64,000 nt of DNA from positions 38,060,227 through 38,124,226 of the forward strand of contig OX328125.1 of NCBI GenBank assembly GCA_946811695.1, in the 5' to 3' direction. The notes beneath the pieces were generated by a model. That model worked only from the letters and a program-made list of their open reading frames with translations. It ran no database searches and was not told the origin of the DNA. The number at the start of each line of letters is the position of its first letter. Positions within the stretch are counted from its first letter, which is position 1. The position numbers and the translations under genes were made by a program. Below are positions 42,074 through 53,809 of this stretch, in pieces. This DNA comes from Gonocerus acuteangulatus. Taxonomy: Eukaryota; Arthropoda; Insecta; Hemiptera; Coreidae.

Positions 42074-43995
42074 ATACTACCTTGAGCGATGAAAATCAAA
42101 GTAATTTTCTCCAATTTATGAATAACAAATAAACCAATATTTTTCTTTTTTTATGTCATAAGTTTTATATGGGATGTAAGGCATCCTAAAAAAAAAAAAA
42201 ATAAGTTTGAATTCTTCGAAAACAAAATGGTGGTGCTTTTTTTACGGGCGATAGTCAGCACACGGGAATTTTTAATTATAACAACTTAATAAACTACAAA
42301 TTTTTTTAAAGAACAAGGAGAAATCTAGTAAAATACCTACGTCGAATTTTTAAGAAATATTATTATTTTTTTTCGAATATGGTGAACAATTTTCCATTTC
42401 CTAATAGAAAATCCTCATCAAATAGTTTTATGTCAATTAATCGAAAACATCATACGTACTTTACTAGCAAATATCATTATGTTAAAAATTTAAAGTTGAT
42501 CGGGTGAAACTCGAAGGCATTAGCCTTTTTTGAAAGCATTGCCCGATTTGAAAAACTGAATTTTTTTCTGTTTTTAATGTGTTTTTTTTTCATAATTTTT
42601 GTAATAAAGATAGAAAAATTGTTTTTTTATTTTGTATCGGGACTTTAGTTGAAAAAATGGAACTTAATATAATACTTAATTTTTATTTTCTTAATCGTTA
42701 TGAATCGAATAACGATGCATAAAAAAAAATGTATAGATCTATAAAAAATATATTTCATGCAGTTGTTTCACATTAATTTTAAAATAACCGTGTCATTAAA
42801 AAAGTATTCACGACTAATTTAAGTTCATATAAAACTTCAAACAGTGACTTCTCTTGAGGAAAATAAATAAATAATTTACAATTGCAGAAACGGCGTTCAT
42901 TAAAAGTTTATTCTAAAACTAATTGGGACGAAGTCTTAGAGTGGCAGTAGATAACAAAGAGTATAAAAAAACTTTTTCCGTGATAATAAAGTACATTCGT
43001 TAATTACGTCTACTTTTAATGAGAAAGTATTTACTATTTATGCTCTTAAGGGGAAAAAGAAATGGAAATCAATTTACGATAATACTTTTTAATTATTTTT
43101 TCAGTAATGAATAAGCTAGTTATTGATATTTGACGCATAAAAATATATTTGAAACAATTCAGCGGTGGAAGAGTGTTGTAAAGCATTCTTTTAACTAACG
43201 ATTAAACGAATGCGTTAACCACGAAAATCGATCCACCTGTTTGAGCGTTTATTCCTGTCTCAAATTGTTATAAGTAGATGTTATAGAAAAGATCTGAAAT
43301 TGTACTAGTAACCAATAATAAAACAGAAGCGCAGGGAACCTAAGAGACCAAATCTTATGGCAGTATAAGCCCATGGATACGTCACAACAAGCTTAAGCGC
43401 AGTCAGAATGGAGCTTGAGAAGGACAACTCTCCTCCAAGCTGAAGCTAGTGCTTGATTGGGTACTTCTTAAATATACTTAATCTTACGGCCTACTATGAT
43501 ATTGGAACACCGTTCGCTCTGCTTCCAATGTCAAGGTCTGACAAATTATTCCCTCTGGATCAGTCCTCACTCCAGATTTGTGCAAGCCTAGAACCGAATT
43601 TTATTTCACCACTTTTTGTGGCTGGTGCATTTTAGACCTACTGCCAGCAGTATCTCCCAGGAAAGTGAATCCCGGAGTGTGTTCTGGATATGACCTTTTG
43701 CCAGTGTAAGTGATAGTGCACTGTGTGAGTTTTGTGTGCGGTGTTACTCGGTAAGGGAGGGTAGCAAAGCCCCAAGCAACTGCGCATATCGGTCGCAGCC
43801 CTGCCTGCTTATACCTCAATCTGCCTTCTTACGTCTTTTATGCCTTCATATTTATTTTATTATTATTTTTTTGCATGTTCAATCATTTTTTTTATTTTCA
43901 TTTTTATTTATTTAATTATTTTTTTTTGTATTTGTTTATTTATTTTGTTTTAATTTATTTTTTCCAAATATATACTAGTGATTATGCTACATTTT
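42074..43995. other. No gene; GC-richer patch at 43340-43850
   Basis: 42074-43330 is AT-rich without frames. 43340-43850 is less AT-rich and has short open frames on both strands, none with family features. It lies just upstream of the RTE-like element but outside its target duplication, so it is not that copy's 5'UTR. A T-rich tract (43850-43975) follows. Confidence 0.5.
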
Positions 43996-43999
43996 ATTG

Positions 44000-44847
44000 A
44001 ATTGTATTTTGGAAGAGTTAAAGAAGCTCAGCAAGTTAGAGACTCTGGAAGAGAAACTAACAAATATCGAGGACAATTACAGAAAAGATATAGAGAAAAT
44101 TCAGGTTGAGTGGATACTGTTAAGACTGATATTACCAATTTATTAAAGTACCAGCAATATAATGATCGTTCATTAAGACGAATGAATTTAATTGTTTTTG
44201 GGATTAATAAAGGAAATCCTCAATCTATGGCAGAGGATTTTATTAAAATTTGTAATTCCATTGAGGTTGAGATTAGGCTTAATGACATTAAAAGTGTTTT
44301 TATTATAAATAAAAATTCAGAAAGTCCTCCTGTTAAAATAACATTACTCTCATCAATGCTCAGGAATGAAATTTTAAGGAAAAAGCAATTCCTCAATAAC
44401 ACTGTCGAACACAAAAATATTAAAATAAAAGAGGATCTTCCTGCAGAGATTAGAGAAATTAGAAATAAACTGTTTCCTTACCTTCTAGGCTACAAAAAGC
44501 AAGGTTTACTATGTGGAATTAGGTATGACAGATTGCTTGTGGATGGAAAATTATATAGTCTCGAGCAGCTTGAGGCTCAAGAAAAAGCCAGGAGTAAAAG
44601 ACTTCGGAGTGAGGAAACTTCACCTGAATTAGATTTTTTGGAAGTGAATAAAACAGAGGAAGTAGTAAAAAACACTCCTAAGAGAAGAAGTGATGAGAAA
44701 CGTGGAAAACCCCTTCAGAAAAGAAGCAACAGCCTAGAAACCTATTACCCTTTATTAAAATCAAGTTTGCCTCAGGGTTCCAATAGTAATATTACCAATC
44801 CTAAAAATAAAGATGGCGAGGAAACCAACCGGCCAAGTAAGCTATAG
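44000..44847 (+). pseudogene. ORF1 protein (coiled coil plus RRM-like), truncated and frameshifted
   Basis: Before the frame change near 44107, the frame reads a heptad-like LEELKKLSKLETLEEKL and NIEDNYRKDIEKIQ, which suggests a coiled coil. The main frame then gives TDITNLLKYQQ, RRMNLIVFGINK (the RNP-like strand of an RRM fold), a middle domain with ITLLSSMLRNEILRKK and KEDLPAEIREIRNK, and a basic, low-complexity tail with KRRSDEKRGKPLQKRS. This resembles L1-type ORF1 nucleic-acid-binding proteins, which bind element RNA as a chaperone. The start codon is lost by 5' truncation. Stop codon at 44845-44847. Confidence 0.7.
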
Positions 44848-44862
44848 CAAATAAGACAACAT

Positions 44863-45471
44863 ATGACTGTTAAAGAATGCCTCAATGTTTGTACATTAAA
44901 TGTTAGAACATTGTTGGGGGACGACAGGCTATTGGAATTGGAAACAGCAATAAAGGACATTAAATGGGATATAATTGGGCTTGCAGAAGTGAGAAGGAGA
45001 AGGAAGCAAATAGGTGAATTAGAATCCGGCCCAATATTTATGCATTCTTCTTCATTGAATGGGCAGTATGGTGTTGGTTTTTTGGTTAATAAAAAATTGA
45101 AAAATAAAATATTACATTTTGAGGAAATTACTGTAAGAATTGGAATTTTAACTGTGTCTTTGGGCAGAAATAAAATAATGACAGTGGTTCAGGTGTATGC
45201 CCCCACTGCAGATTCCAATGAACAAGAAAAGCAAGATTTCTATAAGAAGCTAGAGGAGATTCTTGGTAGTATGAAAAGAAAGAATAATTATATAATTGTG
45301 ATGGGCGATTTTAATGGTCGAATCGGTCAGCGCATAAGAGGTGAGGAAGAGGTAATGGGGAAAATGTCATATGGAAAAAGGAATGAAGGAGGTAACAGTG
45401 TTATCAATTTTGCATTAGCTCACAAGCTAAAAATAGGTAATTCATATTTTGGAAAAAAAATTAAAAAATAA
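44863..45471 (+). pseudogene. AP-type endonuclease domain of ORF2
   Basis: ORF2 begins at the ATG at 44863, 15 bp after ORF1. Endonuclease motifs in order are: CTLNVRTLL with the conserved Asn, IIGLAEVRRRR with the catalytic Glu, GVGFLVNKKL, QVYAPTAD and IIVMGDFNGRIG with the Asp/Asn pair. In the next frame, IDYILVNH and NYNTDHRLVRG supply the last Asp and His. The enzyme nicks target DNA to prime reverse transcription. The A-run near 45455-45470 shifts the frame; the reading resumes in frame at KNKWTWKSPK. All visible catalytic residues remain. Confidence 0.85.
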
Positions 45472-47695
45472 ATGGACATGGAAATCTCCAAAGGAAGAGA
45501 AGTTCCAAATAGACTATATTTTAGTGAATCACATAAAATTTTTGAGAACAGTTGAAGTGATCAAAAACCTCAATTATAATACCGATCATAGACTGGTCAG
45601 GGGAATAATCTTTACCAACAAATTTAAAAAAGAAAGACCTTTCAAAATATCAAATAATTTACTCAATTTTAAGGATAAAAATTTGGAAGAATTTAGAGCC
45701 ATTTTGAAAGAAAATCTTGATAAAATTGAGGAAGAGGGCTCTCTGCAAACAGTTCAGGTAAAATACAACAGCATTATTAAAGTGTTACAGGAAAGCTATA
45801 ACCAAACAAGTTCTCCAACTGGAAATAAAAAATACAATAAACTTTCAATAGAAACTAAACAGCTTTTGGAGATAAGAAAAGAACTAAAAATTAAAGAAAC
45901 CATAACACCATTGGAAAAAATAGAACTAACTGAGCTCAACAAACTTATTAGAAGGAAGATTAAGTCAGACATAAAGGTTTACAGAGAGTGTATAACACAG
46001 AATATTCTTGAATCAAATAGATCTAGTAGAAAGATTAGAAGGGAACTAATGTCAAATAAGGAATGGTTTTATTCTCTTCAGGACCAGTTAGGAAAGGAAG
46101 AAGCCGGAAGAAAAGAGATTATGCATATTGCAACTGATTATTTCAAGCAACTTTATTATCATTCTAGCCTAGATGAACAGGCTATAACAAACTACAGATC
46201 AGTTGAAGATATTCCATGTATAATGACCTCAGAAGTAACTGCAGGGATGAAAAAGCTTAAATTTAACAAAACACCTGGCCCAGACGGAGTGAAAAATGAA
46301 ATGCTTTTGGCAGGAGGGGAGATTCTTGCAGTAGAATTATGTACATTATTCAACCTAATTATGACAGAGGAATCTATACCTGAGGAATGGAAAATTGCGA
46401 AAATAATTTTATTACACAAAAAAGGCGACAAAACTAAAATTGAAAATTATCGTCCCATATCTCTTTGCTCGACAATAGCTAAGCTTTTCACTACTATTAT
46501 CAATAGAAGAATAGTCCATTACATCTCCCCAACATTGTCAATATAACAAGCTGGTTTCAGGAAACAATTCTCAGTCACAGACCATCTTCAAGTTATAAAC
46601 CAATTAATTGAAAAATCTAGAGAGTATAACTTTCCTTTATATTTTTGTTTTGTGGACTTTCAGAAGGCCTTTGATAGTGTGTATCACACAAGCATTTTTG
46701 AGGCAATGAATGAAATAGGCCTACCAGGAAAATACATTTCAATTGTAGGGAAAATGTATGCTGGGAATACGGCTTATATTCAGGCAGAAAGAGATGGACC
46801 AAAATTTTCTGTAGGTAGAGGAGTAAGGCAGGGTGACCCACTCTCTCCAACTCTCTTTATAATATTATTGGAAAATGTTTTCCGATCATTTGATTGGTCC
46901 AACATGGGTGTCAAAATTGATGGTAGGAAACTGAGCAATTTGAAATTTGCTGATGACATCGTGTTGATCTCAGAAAAGGCTGAAGAACTAAGAATAATGG
47001 TGAAAGATCTCATAAACCATAGCGCTGAAGTAGGACTAATCCCAAATTATACTAAGACCGTGTTAATGACCAATAGCTTAAAGAAGGAGATAAGCCTCAA
47101 CGGAATCACTCTACAGTATGTAGATGAATTTGTTTACTTGGGACAACTTATATCCTTTAATAATCGTGGAGCTAAAGAAGTGCAAAGGAGAATTACTAGA
47201 GGCTGGCAGAAGTATTGGTCACTAAAGGAAGTAATGAAGGGTAACTTTAGCCTGAATAACAAGAAGATGGTGTTCGAAAGCTGTGTTCTCCCTTCTGTGA
47301 GTTACGGCTGCCAAACCTGGGCACTGACCAAGGAGCAAGAATCCAAGCTAGTAGTGTGGCAAAACTCCGTCCTTAGAAGCATGATGAACTACAGGAGACG
47401 GGATAAGGTCAGGGGTTCATTTATGCGGCAAGAATCTGGAGTGACAGATATAGGCCTGCATATAAAGAAAACTAAGTGGAAATGGGCTGGTCATCTTTCC
47501 AGATTGCAGGATAGCAGGTGGACCCTGAAGGCTACGGAATGGATTCCGCTTAACTTAAGGAGGAGACGAGGAAGACCATGTAGGCGTTGGAGTGATGTCT
47601 TCAAGTCCGTTGCTGGTCCGAATTGGATGAACGTTGCCAGGAACAAAGACAAATGGAAAGCATTGTTGGATGAAACAGGGAACTCCACTTCCTAG
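45449..47695 (+). pseudogene. Reverse transcriptase part of ORF2, one nonsense codon
   Basis: After the end of the endonuclease and a Lys-rich linker, the RT shows NKTPGPDGVKNEML, LHKKGDKTKIENYRPISL, then a UAA at 46544-46546 exactly where AGFRKQFSVTDHLQ continues. Next are motif A FVDFQKAFDSVYH, motif B RGVRQGDPLSPTLF, motif C LKFADDIVLIS and YLGQLIS. The C-terminal part has YGCQTWALTKEQ, GHLSRLQDSRW, RRRGRPCRRWSD and NWMNVARNKDKW. FADD rather than YADD is known from RTE and L1 relatives. The start at 46652 in an ORF caller is an internal GTG, not a real start. Only the stop and the upstream frameshift break it. Confidence 0.88.
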
Positions 47696-47887
47696 TTGGG
47701 TTGGTCTCCAGGGAAGTTAGACCATTACCCCCATCAAGGGGAGGCCTGCATGAGAAACATGTATTTGTAAATATTGTAAATAGTAATTTAAAAGAAATAA
47801 TTTAAATTTTTTTATTACTTTTTCATTTGGTTACTTTCTTTTTGGAAATAGTTTTCTTTATTTGTATTGTTCCTCTTGTGCAATAAA

Positions 47888-47915
47888 GGCTTTATTTATT
47901 TATTTATTTATTTAT
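47888..47915 (+). repeat. (TTTA)n tail of the RTE-like element
   Basis: Seven or so TTTA units immediately before the right target duplication, as expected for the 3' end of a non-LTR element with a tandem-repeat tail. Confidence 0.92.
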
Positions 47916-47924
47916 GCTACATTT

Positions 47925-48294
47925 GGTTAGACTATCAACTACTACTATGACTATCAACTTTACTACATAATAGTCTCATACTAGTACTAATAATATTTAC
48001 TGATACTCTAATATTTATAGTACATAGTAATAATAAATATTAAATGTAGTAAATATATAATAGTTAGTAAATATGTGTTGCGCGCCTTTTTTTTTTAAGA
48101 ATTTCACTACATCAACCGAGTTAACGTCGTCCCGAAGAGCTTCCATCAGATTTCTAATGGTATTCCAAGCAGGAGGATTCTTAATCCGACGTTCAGGCTT
48201 TAGCCAACAGATTCAAATTTACATATGGGCTAGGCAGAGTATGCCTGTCTTGAGATCCTGGACGCAGGCTAATGAACTTGGTATTCGAGGCACC
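47925..48294. other. No gene recognised
   Basis: AT-rich sequence with many TACTA/TAGTA variants at 47930-48070. Short frames only. Confidence 0.4.
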
Positions 48295-48580
48295 CAAAAA
48301 TATTACAAAAAATCAGTCCCGTAACATGCCAAGAGATCCCAGAGGGGAAGATACTGCAGAGGTATCTGATTATTGATCTTACGGCAAACCAGGGAGATAG
48401 CGTGATATATGCTTCGGCCGCCTAATTCCCCCCTTTTCGGATACCCATTAATAAATTATTTAAAGGCTAGGTGGATTCTGAGACCCCGAATCCAACCCAC
48501 GAACGAAGACACTAGAAGATAAAAACTTTAGTTTTAATCTCCAGCATATTAGAAGATTACTCCACTATGGAGCTATCCAA
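48295..48580 (-). mobile_element. tRNA-derived SINE family 1, copy 2
   Basis: Shares AATCAGTCCCGTAACATGCC, AGGGAGATAG, TAATTCCCCCCTTTTCGG, ATTATTTAAAGGCTAGGTGG, CCCCGAATCCAACCC and AGAAGATAAAAACTTTAG with 59930-60187. The head (48530-48580) is decayed, but an A-box-like GGATAGCTCCATAGTGGAG is still visible on the minus strand. Confidence 0.7.
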
Positions 48581-49085
48581 AAAACATACATATAAAATGA
48601 ACAGGCATCCAATGAGACCTTTTTAATCATATTCAAACTCCGACACGCATTATTGCGCTTTATTTTCAGGCATTGATTTGCTATTAATTATTTGATGATT
48701 TTGTGTCACGTTAATTTAATTTAAAAGGTTTTATGAGATTTTCACTGCATATCGTTTTTTCCACCGATGCACTCTGGCGCTGTCTATATTTTAATTAAAA
48801 ATGTAATTAGTCAAACCAATTTCAATTTGGATTTAATATTGCAGCAGGAGTGTGGCATGTAATATTTCAGATTATTGCATTAATAACATTACAGACTGCT
48901 TTAATTTTCATTTCAGCTAATTCTATTTTGACTTTTATTAAGAGAATGCTGCCTATCTCATGATGAAAATTATTTTATTGATTTTGTAGAGGCCTAAATT
49001 TGAAAAAGGGTTTGAGCTTCATTCCCAACAGATCGGTGGCCTGTTGGATATTAAGAATGATATATATTTGCAAAAGAAAGTACAA
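48581..49085. other. No gene recognised
   Basis: Ordinary AT-rich DNA. Confidence 0.4.
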
Positions 49086-49505
49086 CTTGCATAAACTGCG
49101 TCATCTTAGCGCGTTTCCGTTCGCATCTCTTGTGTCTTTTGGAAGGCTTGAAATAGAAACAGTTAGTGTGTTGCCTTAAAATGTAGACGCATGTAAAATG
49201 AAATTTCAAATTGAAACAAGATTGTAGGCACCAAAATAAGAAAATTACAGTATCATAGGAGGAAATTACTCAATTCAAGCACGGATTTCTTCGATTGAGA
49301 TTCAATAGATTTTTTACATTTAATACAATTTCCGTGCAATACAATACCAAAAAAGTCTAGTGTTTTCTATTTTACTCATCAATAGTTATATTTATGGCCT
49401 TGGAAATGCATCAGATTCCCTACGTACAATTACGTATTCCGTTAACGAACTTAAGAGTTTTGTGCAAGAAAATGAGCGAACAGACTAATATATTTACTGG
49501 GTGGC
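49086..49505 (+). mobile_element. HINE copy with large internal deletion
   Basis: 5' end: AACTGCGTCATCTTAGCGCG, then TTTCCGTTCGCATCTCTTGT. Near the other end are CGTTAACGAACTTA and ATGAGCGAACAGACTAATAT, which are the blocks before the (AT)n tract in full copies. The middle tandem units and the terminal hairpin are missing. Confidence 0.65.
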
Positions 49506-49557
49506 TCAAAAAAATAAAAAAAAAAAAAAATCTGGAATCGATGAAGGACACAAAATT

Positions 49558-50042
49558 AAAGAAAAAAATTCCTTCGGCATATATCCCGTTTTTACTTTGT
49601 TTCTAAGAAAACACAATAAACTAAACCACAATTATGAAAAGGCAGACTTTCATAAGGCCTATATAAAAATCATTGAATGTAAATATTCTCCCCCCCCCCA
49701 AAAAAAAAAAAAATCTTCATGGTAAACTGAAGCCATGTAAAGCTGCAAGTTCAACATAGCGTATAAAACACAAAACAAAATAATCTCAATTTTTAATCAA
49801 AATAAATGTTGAAGTATTAAAATTGCATAACACAAACGGATGCGACGAATGAGGTGCTCCCTTCAGCCAATGGGTCCCCTGTTGACAAAATCATTAATGC
49901 GTCCCTATGCGAGGAGATCATACATACAGTTATACGATTTCTATAAAGGCTTTTTGAATGTCTATATTTTCACAACTGTGTTTTAGTTTTTTGTGTGCGA
50001 AGGAAAACGAGGTAAATGCAAATGACTTTTTTCTTACTATTT
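49558..50042. repeat. Imperfect inverted repeat, about 110-bp arms
   Basis: The left arm at 49558-49680 (AACACAATAAACTAAACCAC, AAGGCAGACTTTCATAAGGC) mirrors the right arm at about 49925-50042 (complement AAAAACTAAAACACAGTTGT, ATATAGACATTCAAAAAGCC). The ORFs on the two arms encode related short peptides only because the arms are related DNA. Confidence 0.65.
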
Positions 50043-51214
50043 TCATCCTGCATCGATTCCCGACTGGAAATTTGGCCGTTATTCTTGGGGGCACTCTGAA
50101 AACATGGCCATACACAACACATGGTTGTATATTTGAACATGTACAAATTTCAACCAGCGTAATGTTCGAGATGAGTTTTGAAACGAGAAAGATTCCAGAT
50201 TGCGCTCAACTTTACAAGTGTGGTTCTTCCATATGGAGGGAGGGAGGAAAACATTAAAAATAAGCAGTCGTTTACTGATAATTTGCCATAATTTATTATT
50301 AAAATTGATCATAGTTTATGTTTTATTATTTCTTACAACATTGTTTCTCTTTAAAATTATATACTGTGACCAAGTATATGAACCATTAATGTTCCGTCTA
50401 CGAAAACAGAGTAGTGACTCAATTATTCTTAGTTTTTTAATATTTTTATTTATTTTATTCTCTTTAGTTCCATCCGCATCTAAAGAGAATCGCCCGATTA
50501 TTATTTAGTATTTAATAAAATAAGAAATGTTTGTCAGATTTAAGATTCCTAGCTCCCTTGGTTATTAAAATTTATTTTTATATGTCAAGGTAACAATTTT
50601 TTTTTAAACTTTTTTCTAAAGATCAAAGGGTGTTTACCTTTTATTTTGTGAAGAGCCGGATCTGAAATCACCGATGCGTTATGGAGGGGTCTAGTCCTGG
50701 CTGATCACTTCTATGTCAAAGGGGCAATTTTCAAGCTTTATAATTTCAAATTTCATCTCATTTTTATCTTTTCCCGAAAAAAGTCTTTTTATCTATCACA
50801 ATTAAGGGAAGGATAAAAGATTTTTCTTTCCACTATATCATATTTTTGAAACTATCGGCTTTGCTGAGTTACAGGACGAGGACATGGGTGCGCTGAAGGA
50901 TAACGTCTGTGTAGATATTCTTTTTTTAAAAAAAAAGGTTATGTTGGCAACACTCTTTGAAGTCTGAAGCAAACTAATGGTACACCTGGTCGATCCCTAA
51001 CGGCTGACAACTTGAATCGAGAGCTGCGCCACTCTTGGTTTAACAAGATACTTAACAAACGAACGTTTCCGACAGGTTTACAGAGTTCATCTCTGCTCTA
51101 TCCTAGCATATGGACTGATTTGGTTGATAGATATTACCTTTTTCATCTACGTAACATCTACACATGACATCCTTTTTCTCCTACCTGACATCTACACATG
51201 ACGTCCTTTTGGGA
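50043..51214. other. No gene recognised
   Basis: Several short frames (50079-50312 minus, 50200-50508 plus) overlap each other and have no family features. The hydrophobic 50200-50508 frame is AT-driven. Confidence 0.4.
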
Positions 51215-51655
51215 TGAATATAGAAGTCCTCGTTAGGATGGTTATAGAAGTTCCTATTAGCAGGTATATAGAGGAGCCTAACAGTAGAGGCGTCTATTAG
51301 AATGACTACATAAATCCCTAATCGTATAGATACAGAAGTCCCTAATAGTAGGGCTGCAGCAGTACCTAACAGTACGGTTCCAGAAGTACCTAATAGTAGG
51401 GGTGCAGCAGTACCTAACAGTACGGATATAGAAGCGCCTATTAGAATGAATATATAAATCCCATATCATATAGATATAACAGTCTCTAATAGTAGGGATC
51501 TAGAAGTACCTAATAGTAAGGAAGTAGAAGTACCTATAAGTAGGGATATAAAAGCGCTTATTAAAATATATATATATAATCCTATGTATGTAGAAGTACC
51601 TAATAGTAGGGATTTAGAGGTACCTATTAAAATAGATATATAATTGCCGTATAGC
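51215..51655. repeat. 27-bp-type minisatellite (AGAAGTACCTAATAGTAGGG)
   Basis: About 16 diverged units of roughly 26-27 bp with core AGAAGTACCTAATAGTAGGG. Higher-order variants alternate GCAGCAGTACCTAACAGTA with AGAAGTACCTAATAGTA. Because the period is a multiple of three, the minus frame at 51278-51469 encodes a nine-residue repeat (TIRYFWNRTVRYC-like), which is not a gene. Confidence 0.9.
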
Positions 51656-51689
51656 AGGAGGGTTTGCCCGTCGAATGATTTTCGCCGAA

Positions 51690-51691
<2 letters not shown>

Positions 51692-51725
<34 letters not shown>
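51692..51725. repeat. poly(T) tract
   Basis: A run of about 34 T. On the minus strand it could be a poly(A) tail, and the following GAGCACCCTGCATTGACAGC may belong to a decayed retroelement. Confidence 0.9.
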
Positions 51726-51732
<7 letters not shown>

Positions 51733-52544
51733 ATTTATGAGCACCCTGCATTGACAGCGTTTTGCCCGTACGCCCAACATTTATCCGATAATTATAACGC
51801 TGTCATGCATCTATATTAGCCTTCGCTAATTTTAGCATAAATATGCTTTAGCGATAACTAAACTAAAAAAAAAAAGCTACAAAAAGTTTCAAAAAAAAGT
51901 GTCACAAAAATGTCTGCTGGAGTGGCTATGTACGAAAAAGAATACTTTTATGTTATACAGTTCATTACATAGGTTTGTCGGGTGGAGCTAAAGCATATTT
52001 ATGTTCATGAATTTGAGCAGAAGGCTCTAAAATAAATTAATTTTTTTCTGTTCAAAAATGCAGATTTTATTCGAAATTAACAAAATCTGAGCTCCCACGT
52101 AAACGACTACTATCATAATTGGCCTTTGTACAAATTCGCTTATAATCTTGATTAATATTAAGACTGACTTCTGAGAATACAATAATGTAGAATAATAAAA
52201 ACTGTGTAATTTTAGTGTTTTACCTCATAATATTCTTCCCCGACTTGATCAGTAGAACATAGGCTAAAAAATCTTAATATCCAATCATGAATCGAACGAA
52301 ATCCTAAACCTTAATGAGTTCTTGAACTTCAAAAACGTTTTTCACCGTATGAGGTGGAAATTTACTCCTAAATCATACAATTAGAAATAATTGAGGCTTT
52401 TGAACGGTAAGTTTTATTTACTAGAATTTGTCTACCGTTCGAAAATCTGCAATTTCTCGTATCTATTAATAAAATAATTTCCACGAACCGAATCTCTATA
52501 TGCATTTATATACACCATAATTCATGAAATCGCATTTATGTGCA
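51726..52544. other. No gene recognised
   Basis: AT-rich sequence before repeat X, copy 2. Confidence 0.4.
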
Positions 52545-52708
52545 TACTTAATTATTTTACGGCAGATACGTAGTTATTTTATTGTGTTTAATAATGTATC
52601 ATAAAAATTAATGCTACTGTATAATTTTTTGCAGTTTATTATAGCACGGTTTCCGTCATACTATAAGTTATTCATCAATTAATAAGTAATCGAAGTATGT
52701 TTCTTGAC

Positions 52709-53501
52709 TATTTCCTCTGGTGTACCACAAGGAAGTATTCTCGGTCCTATCCTTTACCTTCTGTACTCCGCTGACGTTCCTACCCACCCAAATACTCATT
52801 TAACGACATATGCTGATGATGCAGCCATCTTTTCCTCCTCCCCTGATCCCGAAACAGCTTCCCTTCACCTGCAGGAACATCTAGACTCTGTTGAGGATTG
52901 GTGCAAAAGGTGGAAAATCAAGGTGAATCCAGGGAAATGCAGCCAAATAACATTCACTCTCAATAAAAGGACTTGCCCACCAGTTCACATATCCAGTCAA
53001 GATCTTCCTGTATCCAACGAAGTGCGCTACCTGGGATTAATACTAGACAGTAGACTCACTTGGAACCCACACACCCGACTGAAAAGACAGGAACTGAACA
53101 GGAGATACGGACTTCTTCAACGACTATTGGGACCTTCATCAAAACTCACAATACAGAACAAACTCACTATATACAAAACCATTATCAGACCTATTTGGAC
53201 GTACGGACTCGAACTGTGGGGAACAACCAAAAGATCAAATATACAAATAATACAGGCATTCCAATCCAAAGTCCTACGCAAAATAGTTAATGCCCCTTTC
53301 TACGTTTCCAATAAAACCCTCCATCATGGTCTGAATATCCCCTTCATCCATGAACTGGCTAAATCCCGATTCCTAACCTTCCACTCTAAACTATCTGCTC
53401 ATCCCAATCCCAGAGCTCAATCCCTCTCCTCTCAATCCCACCCCGAAAACCCTCCTAGGAGACTAAAGAGATCTTGGCCTCGTGATCAACTCTGTAATTA
53501 A
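52709..53501 (+). pseudogene. Jockey-type reverse transcriptase, C-terminal part
   Basis: The frame begins in motif B (SSGVPQGSILGPILYLLYSA). It contains the catalytic motif C LTTYADDAAIFSSS and then LQEHLDSVEDWCKRWKIKVN, CSQITFTLNKR, VRYLGLILDSRLTWNPH, NRRYGLLQRLLGPSSKLT, NKLTIYKTIIRPIWTYGLEL, WGTTKRSNIQIIQAFQSKVL and APFYVSNKTLH. These are the blocks that define Jockey-clade RTs, including the absence of an RNase H after the RT. It ends at a TAA at 53499-53501 with no internal stop. Motif A, the endonuclease and ORF1 are missing. The ORF caller's start upstream at 52704 is outside the insertion. Confidence 0.9.
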
Positions 53502-53809
53502 AGCGGTCAACTAGGAAGTGTCAATAATGATTGGCTCCTTCCAAACTTCTATTTTATCCTTTGATTTATTATTTTTATTATTATTACTTTTATTTTATTT
53601 TCCTTTTAGCTATGATTTATTTATTTATGTACTTATTTATTTTTATTATTTTCTTTTTGTTTCTGTAATTCAATTTAGTATGTACTATTTTTTCTTTTTT
53701 TTTCTGTATTCTTATTATGTGAAATCATAAAAATGGCTTTACTTATCACAATTAACCAATGTGCTATATAATTTGTGCAGATGTTAATAAACGCTTTATT
53801 ATTAAAAAA
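52709..53809 (+). mobile_element. Jockey-clade non-LTR retrotransposon, 5'-truncated, 12-bp target duplication
   Basis: ATGTTTCTTGAC occurs at 52697-52708 and 53810-53821, flanking the 1101-bp insertion. The element starts inside the RT domain and ends with AATAAACGCTTTATTATTAA and an A-rich tail. The 3'UTR (53502-53809) is T-rich. The exact duplication and the open RT frame suggest a fairly young insertion. Confidence 0.92.

Larger units (their letters stand above)
43996..47912 (+). mobile_element. RTE-like non-LTR retrotransposon, near-complete coding region, 12-bp target duplication
   Basis: TATGCTACATTT occurs at 43984-43995 and again at 47913-47924, directly after the (TTTA)n tail, and defines the 3917-bp insertion. 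The copy is truncated inside ORF1 and contains ORF1 (to 44847), a 15-bp gap, and one long ORF2 with AP endonuclease and reverse transcriptase (44863-47695). Lesions: a frameshift in ORF1 near 44107, a frameshift in an A-run near 45455-45470 and a UAA at 46544-46546. An AATAAA lies at 47882-47887. The short tail repeat and the C-terminal GRPxxRW block fit the RTE superfamily. An ORF1 with coiled coil is unusual for classic RTE, so it may be a related clade. Confidence 0.85.

Noticed and set aside
43453..43819. GC-richer patch as 5'UTR of the RTE-like element
   Set aside because: The 12-bp target duplication places the insertion start at 43996, so the patch is outside the element.
46652..46660. 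Start codon of a separate reverse transcriptase gene
   Set aside because: It is an internal GTG in the FVDFQKAFD motif. The frame continues from upstream and is interrupted only by the UAA at 46544-46546.
51215..51655. Possible CRISPR-like array
   Set aside because: Units are contiguous and diverged without unique spacers, and the genome is eukaryotic. It is a minisatellite.
53518..53730. 70-codon hydrophobic frame after the Jockey RT
   Set aside because: It lies in the T-rich 3'UTR of the element and codes for Phe/Leu/Tyr runs by composition only.
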